Origin: Saprospiraceae bacterium
GTDB lineage: Bacteria; Bacteroidota; Bacteroidia; Chitinophagales; Saprospiraceae
Assembly: GCA_016715985.1 (NCBI GenBank)
Contig: JADJXD010000001.1
Location: forward strand, 3,410,001-3,474,000
DNA: 64,000 nt
Direction: 5' to 3'
A program made the position numbers and the translations under genes. Positions 35,270-44,408 of the stretch are shown here, piece by piece; position 1 is the stretch's first letter, and each line of letters begins with the position of its first letter. The notes beneath the pieces were generated by a model. That model was given only the letters and a program-made list of their open reading frames with translations, did no database searches and was not told where the DNA came from.

Positions 35270-35372
35270 AGCTATAAATGACATTGACCTCAACACTACT
35301 GAGAAAACTTTTTTCCGTTTAATAAGGTTTGTATATTTGTGTTCATAATTCATTTTTTATAGTCCATTTATT

Positions 35373-35591
35373 ATGAAACATCAAGATGTATAAATTGTCC
35401 ATCCTTCTTCTGAAGAACAGACTACAGTAATCAAAGCGTTTTTGGATGCGCTCAAAATAAAATTTGAGTTTTCAAAAGAAGAAGTTTACAATCCGGAGTT
35501 TGTTGCAAAAATTGAGAGAGCCAGACAAGATTTCAGAGATGGGAAAGGCAAGGTTTATACTATTGAACAATTAAATGCTCTTTGTAAGTAA
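35373..35591 (+). pseudogene. Antitoxin gene with premature stop (YoeB-type module)
   Basis: Frame from ATG 35373 reads MKHQDV, then TAA at 35391-35393, then continues open for 65 codons as IVHPSSEEQTTVIKAFLDAL... to AQLNALCK-type ending and stop at 35589-35591. The open part looks like a small Bacteroidota antitoxin (conserved YNPEFVAKIERARQDFRDGKG and a C-terminal YTIEQL). One point change to TAA breaks it, unless translation restarts at the ATT that follows. Confidence 0.65.
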
Positions 35592-35605
35592 AATTCCTTC
35601 CGGAT

Positions 35606-35845
35606 GTGGAAAACGATCTCAATTTTTGGGTAGCAACTGGTAATAAAGCTATATTAAAAAAGATAACTCAACTCATCGCAGATATAAAAGTTAATCCTTA
35701 TTCAGGACTTGGTAAACCTGAACTGCTAAAATATAATTTGTCAGGTGCTTGGCCTCGGAGAATAACCCGGGAACACAGACTTGTATATGAAGTTTCAAAT
35801 GAAACTATCCGGATACTTTCTGCGAAAGGACACTATTTCATTTGA
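35606..35845 (+). CDS. yoeB: YoeB/Txe-family toxin, N-terminus damaged
   Basis: A 79-residue YoeB-like mRNA interferase. It reads NFWVATGNKAILKKITQLI, PYSGLGKPELLKYNL, SGAWPRRITREHRLVYEV and ILSAKGHYF, which are the family's core including catalytic Arg/His-rich strands. YoeB normally starts with ~6 more residues before ENDLNFW. Upstream in frame the codons read V K F L P D (GTA AAA TTC CTT CCG GAT) with no ATG, and TAA precedes them. Only a GTG at 35606 can start it, so the first strand is lost or poorly made. With the antitoxin also broken, the module looks inactivated. Confidence 0.7.
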   Translation: MENDLNFWVATGNKAILKKITQLIADIKVNPYSGLGKPELLKYNLSGAWPRRITREHRLVYEVSNETIRILSAKGHYFI

Positions 35846-36198
35846 AAGTAAAACCAGACAATTGGCTGACTCCAACAAAAAATACTTTCTGCTATTTGTT
35901 GATGACATTCATTTTTTCTAATATTGCTCCCCTAAGACTTTTGACAAAAATAATGCGTTTTTGTGATTCCATTTTTGTGTGTCAATTTTGATTAAAGTTT
36001 GGCTTAAGGTTTAGATGTTTCCCCAAATAAGTTATCGGAAAATTAATTGATTCGTTTTAAAAATAATTGAATGACAGTTTATCCAAAAAGATCTCCACTC
36101 AGCTACCAAATCCAAATGGGAGTAATTAACTGATTAATTTCAAAGACCTAAAAAAACTTTCAGCGAAGTAAAAATTGTAATGGCAGAAGACGTATAAT
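35846..36198. other. Gene-free stretch
   Basis: AT-rich leader of the glycosyltransferase gene. No ORF, hairpin or promoter box stands out. Confidence 0.5.
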
Positions 36199-37362
36199 AT
36201 GGCTATATTATTCATTACACACAAATATCCTCCTGCAGTTGGCGGTATGGAAAAACAAAGTTTCGAATTGATAAAAGGTTTTACGTACTCCGGACAAAAC
36301 TATATTATCAGCTATAATGGAAATGAAAATATCATCCTTTTTTTTCTGGCCTTGAAAAAGCGTGTCCATAAAATGTTGCGGCTTCATCCGGAGATAACAT
36401 TAATACATTTGAACGATGGTCTGTTGGGTACATTTTTTTATCTATTGGGAATCAATAAGTTTGGAAGAAAAGTTGCCGTTACATTTCATGGATTGGATGT
36501 TGTTTTCCCATTGTCATTGTATCAAAAAAACATACTGCCGAAACTTCATATTTTTGATGCATTTATTTGTGTGAGCCATGCAACCAAAGATGCCTGTATT
36601 AAAAGAGGATTCTCACCGAATAAAATTTTTGTTGTTTCAAACGGTGTAAGTACATCAGCAGAAACTTCAGAAATGAATAAAGAAACATTAAACAGTATTT
36701 TGTCCAATCTGGGGTTGAATTTGGACAATGATATAATTTTATTATCAATTGGCAGACCGGTTAGACGTAAGGGATTTAGTTGGTTTGCCAGAGAAGTTAT
36801 GTCGCTATTGGATGACAGATTTAAATATGTGCATGTTGGAGATTCTAATGGAAAAGAAGCTTTCTATTTAAAATGGCTTCCAAAAAAAGTTATAAAATTA
36901 GGAGACTTATTTATTGGTAGACCAAATGATGCTGTCGAATTGATCCGGGTTTCTAAACGCAACAGAAATGTAATACTGGCAGGAAAGGTGGCTGATAATT
37001 TAAAAGAAACCTTAATCCGTACAGCATCCGTTATAATTATGCCCAATATTTATGATGAAGGAGATATGGAAGGATTTGGACTGGTAGCATTAGAAGCTTC
37101 AGTCAAAGGCAAAATCGTTTTAGCTGCTGGTATAGAAGGAGTTATTGATGCCGTTCATGACAGGAAAAATGGTTATTTGATCTCAACAGGTTTGCCACAT
37201 GTATGGGCTGATAAGATTTCATTATTTGCGGTTAAAAACCTTTTATTTGATGATGAAATAAAGCAGTATACCCTAGATCATTTTTCCTGGGATGGAATGG
37301 TGGCCGGCTACAGACAAGTATTTGATACTTTAATAAATAAGTCTGTGAATGAGGATATTTAG
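36199..37362 (+). CDS. Glycosyltransferase family 4 (GT-B)
   Basis: A 387-residue cytoplasmic or peripheral-membrane glycosyltransferase. The N-terminal FITHKYPPAVGGMEKQ glycine-rich loop is typical of GT4 enzymes. IHLNDGLLGTFFYLLG and VTFHGLDVVFP follow in the first Rossmann domain. The second domain has LLSIGRPVRRKGF and the donor-binding EGDMEGFGLVALEA (the E-x7-E signature). It probably adds a sugar to a lipid-linked glycan. The flippase gene 126 nt downstream fits a surface-glycan role, though no wider cluster is present. Confidence 0.88.
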   Translation: MAILFITHKYPPAVGGMEKQSFELIKGFTYSGQNYIISYNGNENIILFFLALKKRVHKMLRLHPEITLIHLNDGLLGTFFYLLGINKFGRKVAVTFHGLDVVFPLSLYQKNILPKLHIFDAFICVSHATKDACIKRGFSPNKIFVVSNGVSTSAETSEMNKETLNSILSNLGLNLDNDIILLSIGRPVRRKGFSWFAREVMSLLDDRFKYVHVGDSNGKEAFYLKWLPKKVIKLGDLFIGRPNDAVELIRVSKRNRNVILAGKVADNLKETLIRTASVIIMPNIYDEGDMEGFGLVALEASVKGKIVLAAGIEGVIDAVHDRKNGYLISTGLPHVWADKISLFAVKNLLFDDEIKQYTLDHFSWDGMVAGYRQVFDTLINKSVNEDI

Positions 37363-37512
37363 TCAAAGTAAGATTTTTTAAAAAGCAATAAATATTTATA
37401 CTCATTTCCGTGAAACTCCGAAAGTCACAGTTTGTAATTGTGATCTTTTTATCGGTTAATTGTTACTTACCGGCTCAGATAACCTATTTTGGTTTCTGAT
37501 GGAGTTTTTTAT

Positions 37513-37520
37513 TACTTTTG
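37513..37520 (+). promoter_or_regulatory. -7 box (TACTTTTG) inside the nominal start of the flippase ORF
   Basis: A TAnnTTTG box lies within the long ORF, 17 nt before an in-frame TTG at 37537. This argues that translation begins at 37537, not 37489. Confidence 0.45.
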
Positions 37521-37536
37521 TTCTCAAATATTTAAG

Positions 37537-39003
37537 TTGAGCAGTTTAAGATCCTTTTTTAAAGATACATTGATATATGGTGTAGCTGCTATCTTGCCGA
37601 GAGTGGTCAGTCTGCTGCTGGTGCGTATTCATACAGGAGTTTTCGAACCCTCTCAATATTCTGACAACACAGTTTGGTATGTATATGCTGCGTATTTTAA
37701 TGTTCTGCTGACTTTAGGTCTCGAGACATCTTTTTTCAGGTTTTTCACCAGGGAGAAGGAGAAAGAAAAAGTAATATCTACTGCTTTTATTATTTTACTG
37801 TGTTCGGCGACATCCTTTTTTATGACAGGAATGATATTTTCGGATTCGCTGGCAGGGTTTTTCCAAATGGAAATTAAAGATTATTTCACACTTCTGTTGC
37901 TGACTGTTGCATTAGACACATTGGTCGTTATTCCGTTTGCTTATTTGAGAGTTACAGGAAGGCCATTTTACTTTTTAGCGCTCAAAACGCTCAACATAGT
38001 TTTTCTCCTTTTTATGAATATGTTGTTATTGTGGATTGTACCCAAATATTTTAATGATCTTTCGGTTCATATTCCTTTTACTTCTTTCAGCATCGACGGC
38101 AATCCTAAAATTATTTATATATTTTTTGCCAATTTATTAGCAAGCTTTTTTACCCTTTTATGCCTTCTCCCTTTTATTATCAAAATCAAATGGACATTTG
38201 ACAGGGATATATTTTATAAATTCCTGCATTACGGACTTCCTATTATGATCGGCGGATTGGCATTTGTCACTAATGAAAATCTCGATAAAATATTCATTGA
38301 ACAATTTTCAGGTAAAGAAGCCAATGGTATTTATGCCGCCTGTTACAAACTGGGAGTATTTATGACATTGTACGTAACTGCTTTCAGGATGGGTGCAGAA
38401 CCCTTCTTTTTTAATCATGCCGGTGCAGTGGATGCGAAAGAAAAGTATAGTACGATAATGAGTTGGTTTGTGATTTTCGGGACGATATGTATGTTGATTG
38501 TGGTAGCTTTTATGGATATATTTGCTGGTTTACTGATTGGGGATGAATCATATTTCACCGGCCTTTACATAGTACCTGTTTTGTTGCTGGCAAATCTTTT
38601 TTCGGGTATTTATAACAATCTTTCGGTGTGGTATAAACTCACAGACAGAACGCGTATGGGAATGTATATCTCGTTAACAGGTGCTGCTGTTACGATCGTT
38701 TTTTTATTTTTGCTGGTACCTGTTTATGGTTTTTCAGGAGCGGCATGGACGACTATGATTGCTTATGGAAGTATGATGATCATTTCATATTTTATGGGTA
38801 GCAAATATTATCCTGTTCCTTACGATATCAAAAAAATAGCTTTTTATATCACCCTCTCCACCGTTTTGTGCTTATTGAGTTATCATTTTACCCGACAGAA
38901 TATTTTGATAAACTTATTGATTGTAGCCGGATATCTGATATTTGTTTTTTACAGAGAAAATCTATTGGCAATGATATTCAGAAACAACAAAATATCTTCC
39001 TGA
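37537..39003 (+). CDS. Polysaccharide flippase (MOP/Wzx-type)
   Basis: About 488 residues from the TTG at 37537 (the longest ORF begins at 37489, but a promoter box overlaps that region). It has 12-14 hydrophobic helices with an early conserved GVAAILPRVVSLLLVRIH segment and an ETSFFRFF stretch at the start of helix 3, as in oligosaccharide flippases of the MATE/MOP superfamily. FIEQFSGKEANGIYAACYKLG is the mid-protein family signature. It moves lipid-linked glycan across the inner membrane and probably works with the preceding GT4. Confidence 0.85.
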   Translation: MSSLRSFFKDTLIYGVAAILPRVVSLLLVRIHTGVFEPSQYSDNTVWYVYAAYFNVLLTLGLETSFFRFFTREKEKEKVISTAFIILLCSATSFFMTGMIFSDSLAGFFQMEIKDYFTLLLLTVALDTLVVIPFAYLRVTGRPFYFLALKTLNIVFLLFMNMLLLWIVPKYFNDLSVHIPFTSFSIDGNPKIIYIFFANLLASFFTLLCLLPFIIKIKWTFDRDIFYKFLHYGLPIMIGGLAFVTNENLDKIFIEQFSGKEANGIYAACYKLGVFMTLYVTAFRMGAEPFFFNHAGAVDAKEKYSTIMSWFVIFGTICMLIVVAFMDIFAGLLIGDESYFTGLYIVPVLLLANLFSGIYNNLSVWYKLTDRTRMGMYISLTGAAVTIVFLFLLVPVYGFSGAAWTTMIAYGSMMIISYFMGSKYYPVPYDIKKIAFYITLSTVLCLLSYHFTRQNILINLLIVAGYLIFVFYRENLLAMIFRNNKISS

Positions 39004-41973
39004 TCAGTATCTGATTAACTTATGGAAATATATCTGATCATCTACCTTGATTTTCAGGATATATAGTCCTGTGGGAAGTGTTGACGGCATTTCCAAATTT
39101 ATACCTTTGTCGTCAATATTTAAAGGATTTCTATATGTGTAGAGAACCTGATAATGGGCATTGGTCAGATTAATTTCTTTGACGGAAACGGGTTTATTGT
39201 AGAATTGTATATGAATCCGGTCTGTGAACGGGTTAGGAAAGATTTTAAATATTTTCGTATCTTTATTGTCGTTGTTAGTTGAGGTACGACAGGCTGTCTT
39301 CAAGCTGTCTGATAAAACAATAGATTGAGCCGTTCCGTCGCAGTATGTGCTCACATCATATAGATAAACAGCACAGGAATCTAATCCGGTAAGATAAAAA
39401 TCTTTAGTGCTAAATGTAACTGAACTGACCTGACTATCAGATGGTTTTTTGTATTGAAAAATCAATGAATCAAAAATGCCTTCACTCGTATTTAGTTTTA
39501 ATTTAATGGTATCATAAGTAATTGCGATTTTGTCAATACTGACAGGAGCTGCACACGGTTCTTTTGTAATTTTTATACAATAATCTTCCGCTTCTCCAAA
39601 TTCAAACTTTGGATCGGAACAACCACCTGAAAAATTTTCATAAGACATAATTACTCTCATCCTCGTAATACCCGGCAATGCTGTAGAAGGTACATGTATG
39701 AATCCTGAAACAGGAAGTCGGGTAGATTCAGAATTGCTGAAAACCAGTTCGTTATCATCCCAAATACCATTCTGATCAAAGTCAATATACATTTTATAAA
39801 ATTCATTAAAAGGAGAGCCTGAATAGCCGGGTGTTATCCTTATTGAATCTGATGTTCCTGCCTTCATGATAAATAGTTCTGTTCCCGGATAATAACCATA
39901 TCCTGTTAAGTCTCTGCCGGTACGGATCTCTTGTTGACCGATTGATACGGATTCAATCCATTCCTGATTGGATAGTACTCCTGTTATAGTACAGTATTCG
40001 GTTTCAGTGCAGAATCCACAATCAGAACTGAAACTCAACGGTGCCGAAAAGATAGAAACCGCATCAAAATCGGTACATATCGTTTTTAAACGGAATATAT
40101 ACAAGTTACATTCCGGTATGTTATTGATTGAAAAAAAAGTCATGTCCGTATTCTCAGATATCCATTCACCATTGAAATTTTTATATTCTATCTGAAACTG
40201 ATTGTAATATTCCGGTTCTTCCCATTCAATAGAGATGGTGTTATTCAGATATTCAGCTGTCACATTTTCGGGTTTGTTACAACATCTGGTAGTCGTTACA
40301 TATTTTGAATACCCAAATGCTCCCGTCAAACTTGCGCAATCTGAGCCTAACTGCATTTCATATTCGGTGCAATATTCCAGTGAGTCTATTAAAAATCCGG
40401 ATGTGATATCTGTTTTGACAGTCCATTCATTGGTTCCGTTTTTTCGATACCTTATTTTTACTTTACACAGGCCTTGATTGGTCACCCAATTTACATTTAT
40501 ATTGTTTCCTTTACTGCTGAAGGTGATTCCGGAAGGTAGAGATTTATTGGTACAAAGACTGTTCACATTTGCAACTGCATTAAAGGTATTGAGTCTTCCT
40601 CCGGACGTTGTAATTTCATTCAGACTATTATTTTCTGATATTCCAAGTAACAACATATCTTTTACGATTAAGGCAGCATTTGCCGGATTGGTTTTTGCAA
40701 TACCGGAAAGGATATTGCAATCTGTCGCATACATTAATCCGATCGTTCCTGCCACATGTGGTGTAGCCGCTGAAGTACCTCCGAATGCTCCGTAACCACT
40801 GGAATTTGTAGTGTATGTACTTTGACCATATGCACCCAGGTCTATAGATCTTTTGCCGTACCCGGCAGCATTCACTTTATTATCTGCCCTGTTCATATTA
40901 GTAACACTGACCAGATATTCACTTTCGCAGGTGGTAGGTAAGTCTCCGGCATCATCCACATTGATATTTTCATTGATGGTGGCTCCGCAATTCAGGATAC
41001 CCACTTCCCCCAATAAATCAAAAAGTCCACACCAAAGGGGAGCTTCTTCTGCTTTTGTTTTATCAAGTCCCCACGAGGCATTTGTAGCTACCACAAATGC
41101 ACCTTGTGTTCCATTACTTTCATTATATTTTTTTCTCATGATATAAGGATATGCATATGATGCAATAGCGTTGGCTTCTGTAGGTCGTTCGTAATCCACA
41201 ATCATCATTTTAATATTCCAGTTTATACCGGTGACTCCTACCCCATTATTACCTTTTGCACCCACTATTCCAGCAACTGCACTACCATGATTACTGTTGT
41301 TATATACAATGTCATTATCAAATTCGATATTCCATCCAAGGTAATCATCAATGTATCCATTCATATCGTCATCAATACCATTGCCGGGAATTTCATATTT
41401 ATTAACCCATAAATTGTCCTGAAAGTCTTCATGATTGCCGTTGATACCACTATCAATAATACAAATCACAATTGTATCACCGTCAGTTGTAGTTCCGCCT
41501 GTAGTGATATCCCAGGCTTTTTCGATATCCAGATCAGCACCGGCCAGACCACCTTCAGAGCCGTCATTAATATATTGCCATTGTTTGGGGAATTCAGGGT
41601 CATTCGGTATAGTTCTTTCTTTCAGCCATCGATTGGGCTGTATGCTCTTGATAATTTTTTCACTGACCCATTGATTAAAAAAAATTTCCGGTATTACGCT
41701 TACATCAACAAATTTTACCAACCATAAATTCATTGGTTCCTGCATCAATTGTTGATGTTTATAAGGAACATGCTCACCTTTTAAAGCAATTTGATTCTCG
41801 CCTAAAATTTTAGTAACGTCGGTTTGTTTATCAAACTGAAGGATATATTCACCGGCAATGATGTTTTTGTTTTGAGCCATTAAGCACTTTGAACACGGAT
41901 TCAAAAATGCTAAAAACAGGCAAAATTTTAAAAGAATGTGATTTGTATTACGCAAGTCCAAATATTTGTTCAA
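39004..41973 (-). CDS. Secreted subtilisin-like (S8) protease with GEVED and T9SS domains
   Basis: A 989-residue exported protease. A signal peptide (KFCLFLAFLNPCSKCLMA, cut before QNK) precedes a propeptide of ~90 residues. The S8 domain has Asp174 in CIIDSGINGNH, His229 in SNHGSAVAG and Ser401 in GGTSAATPHVAG, with Asn298 in the oxyanion region. Two fibronectin-like domains follow, then a GEVED domain (FEFGEAEDYCIKI). The final ~75 residues (KIFPNPFTDRIHIQF) are the T9SS sorting signal. It should be secreted and surface-active on proteins. The start is uncertain: TTG at 41973 overlaps a -7 box, so a TTG a few codons downstream may be the real one. Confidence 0.9.
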   Translation of the reverse strand: MNKYLDLRNTNHILLKFCLFLAFLNPCSKCLMAQNKNIIAGEYILQFDKQTDVTKILGENQIALKGEHVPYKHQQLMQEPMNLWLVKFVDVSVIPEIFFNQWVSEKIIKSIQPNRWLKERTIPNDPEFPKQWQYINDGSEGGLAGADLDIEKAWDITTGGTTTDGDTIVICIIDSGINGNHEDFQDNLWVNKYEIPGNGIDDDMNGYIDDYLGWNIEFDNDIVYNNSNHGSAVAGIVGAKGNNGVGVTGINWNIKMMIVDYERPTEANAIASYAYPYIMRKKYNESNGTQGAFVVATNASWGLDKTKAEEAPLWCGLFDLLGEVGILNCGATINENINVDDAGDLPTTCESEYLVSVTNMNRADNKVNAAGYGKRSIDLGAYGQSTYTTNSSGYGAFGGTSAATPHVAGTIGLMYATDCNILSGIAKTNPANAALIVKDMLLLGISENNSLNEITTSGGRLNTFNAVANVNSLCTNKSLPSGITFSSKGNNINVNWVTNQGLCKVKIRYRKNGTNEWTVKTDITSGFLIDSLEYCTEYEMQLGSDCASLTGAFGYSKYVTTTRCCNKPENVTAEYLNNTISIEWEEPEYYNQFQIEYKNFNGEWISENTDMTFFSINNIPECNLYIFRLKTICTDFDAVSIFSAPLSFSSDCGFCTETEYCTITGVLSNQEWIESVSIGQQEIRTGRDLTGYGYYPGTELFIMKAGTSDSIRITPGYSGSPFNEFYKMYIDFDQNGIWDDNELVFSNSESTRLPVSGFIHVPSTALPGITRMRVIMSYENFSGGCSDPKFEFGEAEDYCIKITKEPCAAPVSIDKIAITYDTIKLKLNTSEGIFDSLIFQYKKPSDSQVSSVTFSTKDFYLTGLDSCAVYLYDVSTYCDGTAQSIVLSDSLKTACRTSTNNDNKDTKIFKIFPNPFTDRIHIQFYNKPVSVKEINLTNAHYQVLYTYRNPLNIDDKGINLEMPSTLPTGLYILKIKVDDQIYFHKLIRY

Positions 41974-41978
41974 AAATA
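41971..41978 (-). promoter_or_regulatory. -7 box (TATTTTTG) at the subtilase start
   Basis: Matches TAnnTTTG on the minus strand and overlaps the TTG at 41973, so transcription would begin inside the nominal N-terminus. The true start is probably 4-6 codons later. Confidence 0.4.
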
Positions 41979-42122
41979 AATCAAAATTTATTAACCAACA
42001 GTTTTTATTTCAAAATATTAACGGAAGACGACATTTAACAAAAAAAATGTTAAAAATTTAACATTTTTTATAAATTACAAAAAAAAATAATGTGTAGTAT
42101 GTTACATATCAGTATATATTTA

Positions 42123-42130
42123 TATATTTG
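42123..42130 (+). promoter_or_regulatory. -7 box (TATATTTG) for the PD40/SPOR gene
   Basis: Consensus box 35 nt before the ATG at 42166, in a very AT-rich leader. Confidence 0.5.
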
Positions 42131-42165
42131 TTCCTTTAAATATGTAATTGTTTAAATTTAAGGTC

Positions 42166-44262
42166 ATGATAAGAAAAATTCAAATCACTTTAACTGCATT
42201 TATCCTACTGATGGGAATGCAGCTTCATGCACAAAAAATTCTGAAGAAAGCAGACCTTCAGTTTGAAACCGGTGCATTTTCTCAAGCGATTGAAAGTTAT
42301 AGTAATTACCTCGCTGATACACCCAATGATTGGAAAGCTATCGGACGAATTGCGGACTCATATGCTTATTTGGGCAACGAGGTAGAAGCGATCAGGTGGT
42401 ATGATAAACTGACCAATCTAAAGGATGTAGATCCAACCCTTTTTCTGAGATTTGGCCATAGTCTGAAGAAGACCGGGCAATTGGATAATGCCAGATCAAT
42501 GTATGAAAAGTATAGTGTTTATCAACCGGAAGTTGGAAATCATTTTGCTTTGAGTTGTGATTTTGCTTTGCATAGTTTACAAATGCCTGCTACCCATGAA
42601 ACAATGGTGCTGCCTTTAAACAGTACTGCATCAGATTTCGGATTGACATTTTATAACAGTTATCCGGTTTTCAGCTCATTCCGAAAGGATATCATGATGA
42701 CGGAATTGGAAAAGGAATTGAATCTGACCGAGAATGCACACAAATCATATATCTATAATGACAAAAAGAAACGTCTGGGATTTATAAAAGGAATAACAGG
42801 AAATTTTAATCACATCGGACCTGTCAGTTTTGCAAAGAACAGTAAGATTTGTACTATTATTGAATCTAAAATCAATGAAGAAAATAGTTTTATCACTCCC
42901 GGAAAAAATTCAACTTTATATATTGCTGTTGTAAATGCACAAGGAGAAATCATTGAGTCAAAACCTTTTGCATATAATGAAATGGGGTCTTCAATCAATT
43001 CGGCTTCCATGGCATTTGACGGGTCGGCTATATACTTTTCTTCTGACAGGAAAGGCGGATTTGGCGGTTTTGATTTGTATGTAAGTTATTTGAATAATGG
43101 TATCTGGTCTGCACCTAAAAATTTGGGTTCGGCTGTTAACAGTTCAGGTAATGAAATAACGCCATTTTTTGATGAAAATATATTGTATTTCGCATCTGAT
43201 TATCATATGGGCATCGGGGGATTTGATGTTTTCAGATCTAAAGTCGTAAATGGTGATTGGCAGGAGCCGGTAAATTTAGGTAATGGGGTCAATTCACTGG
43301 GGGATGATTATTTCCCATGCGTACATAATAATGAGTTGTATTTTACATCAAACAGATTGGGGGGAAAGGGTAGTAATGACATTTATAAAGCGATCGCACT
43401 GGTTTCTGAAATGATAGTTTCAGCCCCGGTTAATGAACCACAACCAAAAGCTGTATCTTTGGAAGGATTATCTGAGGCTAACCATATTCAAAGCAAAGAA
43501 TCTGAAGTTGTTCACTCAGTCTCCTTAGAAAGTACTGAAGTAATAAAATCCGAAAGTGAATCCAATGAAGCTTCCAAAGTGGCTTTTGTATTGCCGGAAT
43601 TTAATGTACATAAAGTAGGAAGTAATGCTAATACTGAAGTATCTGTATTGGGAGCAAGAAGAGTAGCTTTAGAAGAGTTTCTGCCCAATGTAGAAGTGTT
43701 TTTTATACAATTAGCTTCCATGTCTGCAGTTCAGCCCAATTTCACTCCTTTCAAAGGATTAGTAAAATATGGCAATATCTATAAAGTAAATAACAACCGT
43801 TCTATAAAAGTAAGATTGGGTTATTACAATGACAGATCAGAGGCTGAAGAAGTCCTGAAGGTAGTACGCACCAAAGGATTTAAGGATGCATTTATCACAT
43901 TCGAATTGTTGAATACTGCTCAGATGGAATTGGTATTGACCAGTATGGATGGGGATAGTTATAGTGATCAGGGAAATTTCAAAACAAAAAACCCGGAAGT
44001 TAAAAATTACACAGCTACCGGTCAGTATAAAGTGAGATTGGCTTCATATGAAGACCCTATCTGGTTTGATGTCAATAAAGTGAAAGATATCGGTAGGGTA
44101 GAGCAATGGACAAAAGGAAGCTGGACCATTTTCATTTTGGCAGGATATGAAAGTCTGGAAGAAGCCAAACAAGCACAAATCAAAGCAATCAACAGAGGTT
44201 TTAATACGGCGGAGATTGTCATTGATAATGGCGGGATACTGGAAAAATTGAAACAGAATTAA
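42166..44262 (+). CDS. TPR-PD40-SPOR envelope protein
   Basis: Starts at the ATG at 42166 (signal MIRKIQITLTAFILLMGMQLHA, cut before QKI), giving 698 residues. Residues ~25-130 are TPR-like (YLADTPNDWKAIGRIADSYAYLG). Residues ~280-420 are PD40/WD40-like beta-propeller blades: IYFSSDRKGGFGGFDLY, LYFASDYHMGIGGFDVF and LYFTSNRLGGKGSNDIY. The C-terminus holds two SPOR-like segments (VEVFFIQLASMSAVQP and YKVRLASYEDPIWF) that in other proteins bind denuded peptidoglycan. This order parallels Bacteroidota PorE/OmpA-family proteins, but with SPOR instead of OmpA as the cell-wall anchor. Likely periplasmic. Confidence 0.85.
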   Translation: MIRKIQITLTAFILLMGMQLHAQKILKKADLQFETGAFSQAIESYSNYLADTPNDWKAIGRIADSYAYLGNEVEAIRWYDKLTNLKDVDPTLFLRFGHSLKKTGQLDNARSMYEKYSVYQPEVGNHFALSCDFALHSLQMPATHETMVLPLNSTASDFGLTFYNSYPVFSSFRKDIMMTELEKELNLTENAHKSYIYNDKKKRLGFIKGITGNFNHIGPVSFAKNSKICTIIESKINEENSFITPGKNSTLYIAVVNAQGEIIESKPFAYNEMGSSINSASMAFDGSAIYFSSDRKGGFGGFDLYVSYLNNGIWSAPKNLGSAVNSSGNEITPFFDENILYFASDYHMGIGGFDVFRSKVVNGDWQEPVNLGNGVNSLGDDYFPCVHNNELYFTSNRLGGKGSNDIYKAIALVSEMIVSAPVNEPQPKAVSLEGLSEANHIQSKESEVVHSVSLESTEVIKSESESNEASKVAFVLPEFNVHKVGSNANTEVSVLGARRVALEEFLPNVEVFFIQLASMSAVQPNFTPFKGLVKYGNIYKVNNNRSIKVRLGYYNDRSEAEEVLKVVRTKGFKDAFITFELLNTAQMELVLTSMDGDSYSDQGNFKTKNPEVKNYTATGQYKVRLASYEDPIWFDVNKVKDIGRVEQWTKGSWTIFILAGYESLEEAKQAQIKAINRGFNTAEIVIDNGGILEKLKQN

Positions 44263-44291
44263 GTTTATTCTATTCTGAATAATTGAAATAA

Positions 44292-44331
44292 AAAAAAGCA
44301 GGTCGTACATTGGTAACGGACCTGCTTTTTT
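44292..44331. terminator. Bidirectional terminator
   Basis: AAAAAGCAGGTC / GACCTGCTTTTT hairpin with T-runs on both strands, between the convergent PD40/SPOR and lpdA genes. Confidence 0.92.
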
Positions 44332-44408
44332 ATTTCGTATCAAATGGTTAAAGATTCACCACTTATTGAGTATCCATCTTATTGAATTTTTTTCATTCAT
44401 AGAAAAAA

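Noticed and set aside
40478..41146. Plus-strand frames across the subtilase
   Set aside because: Antisense to a gene with a full catalytic triad and sorting domain; no own promoter or motif.
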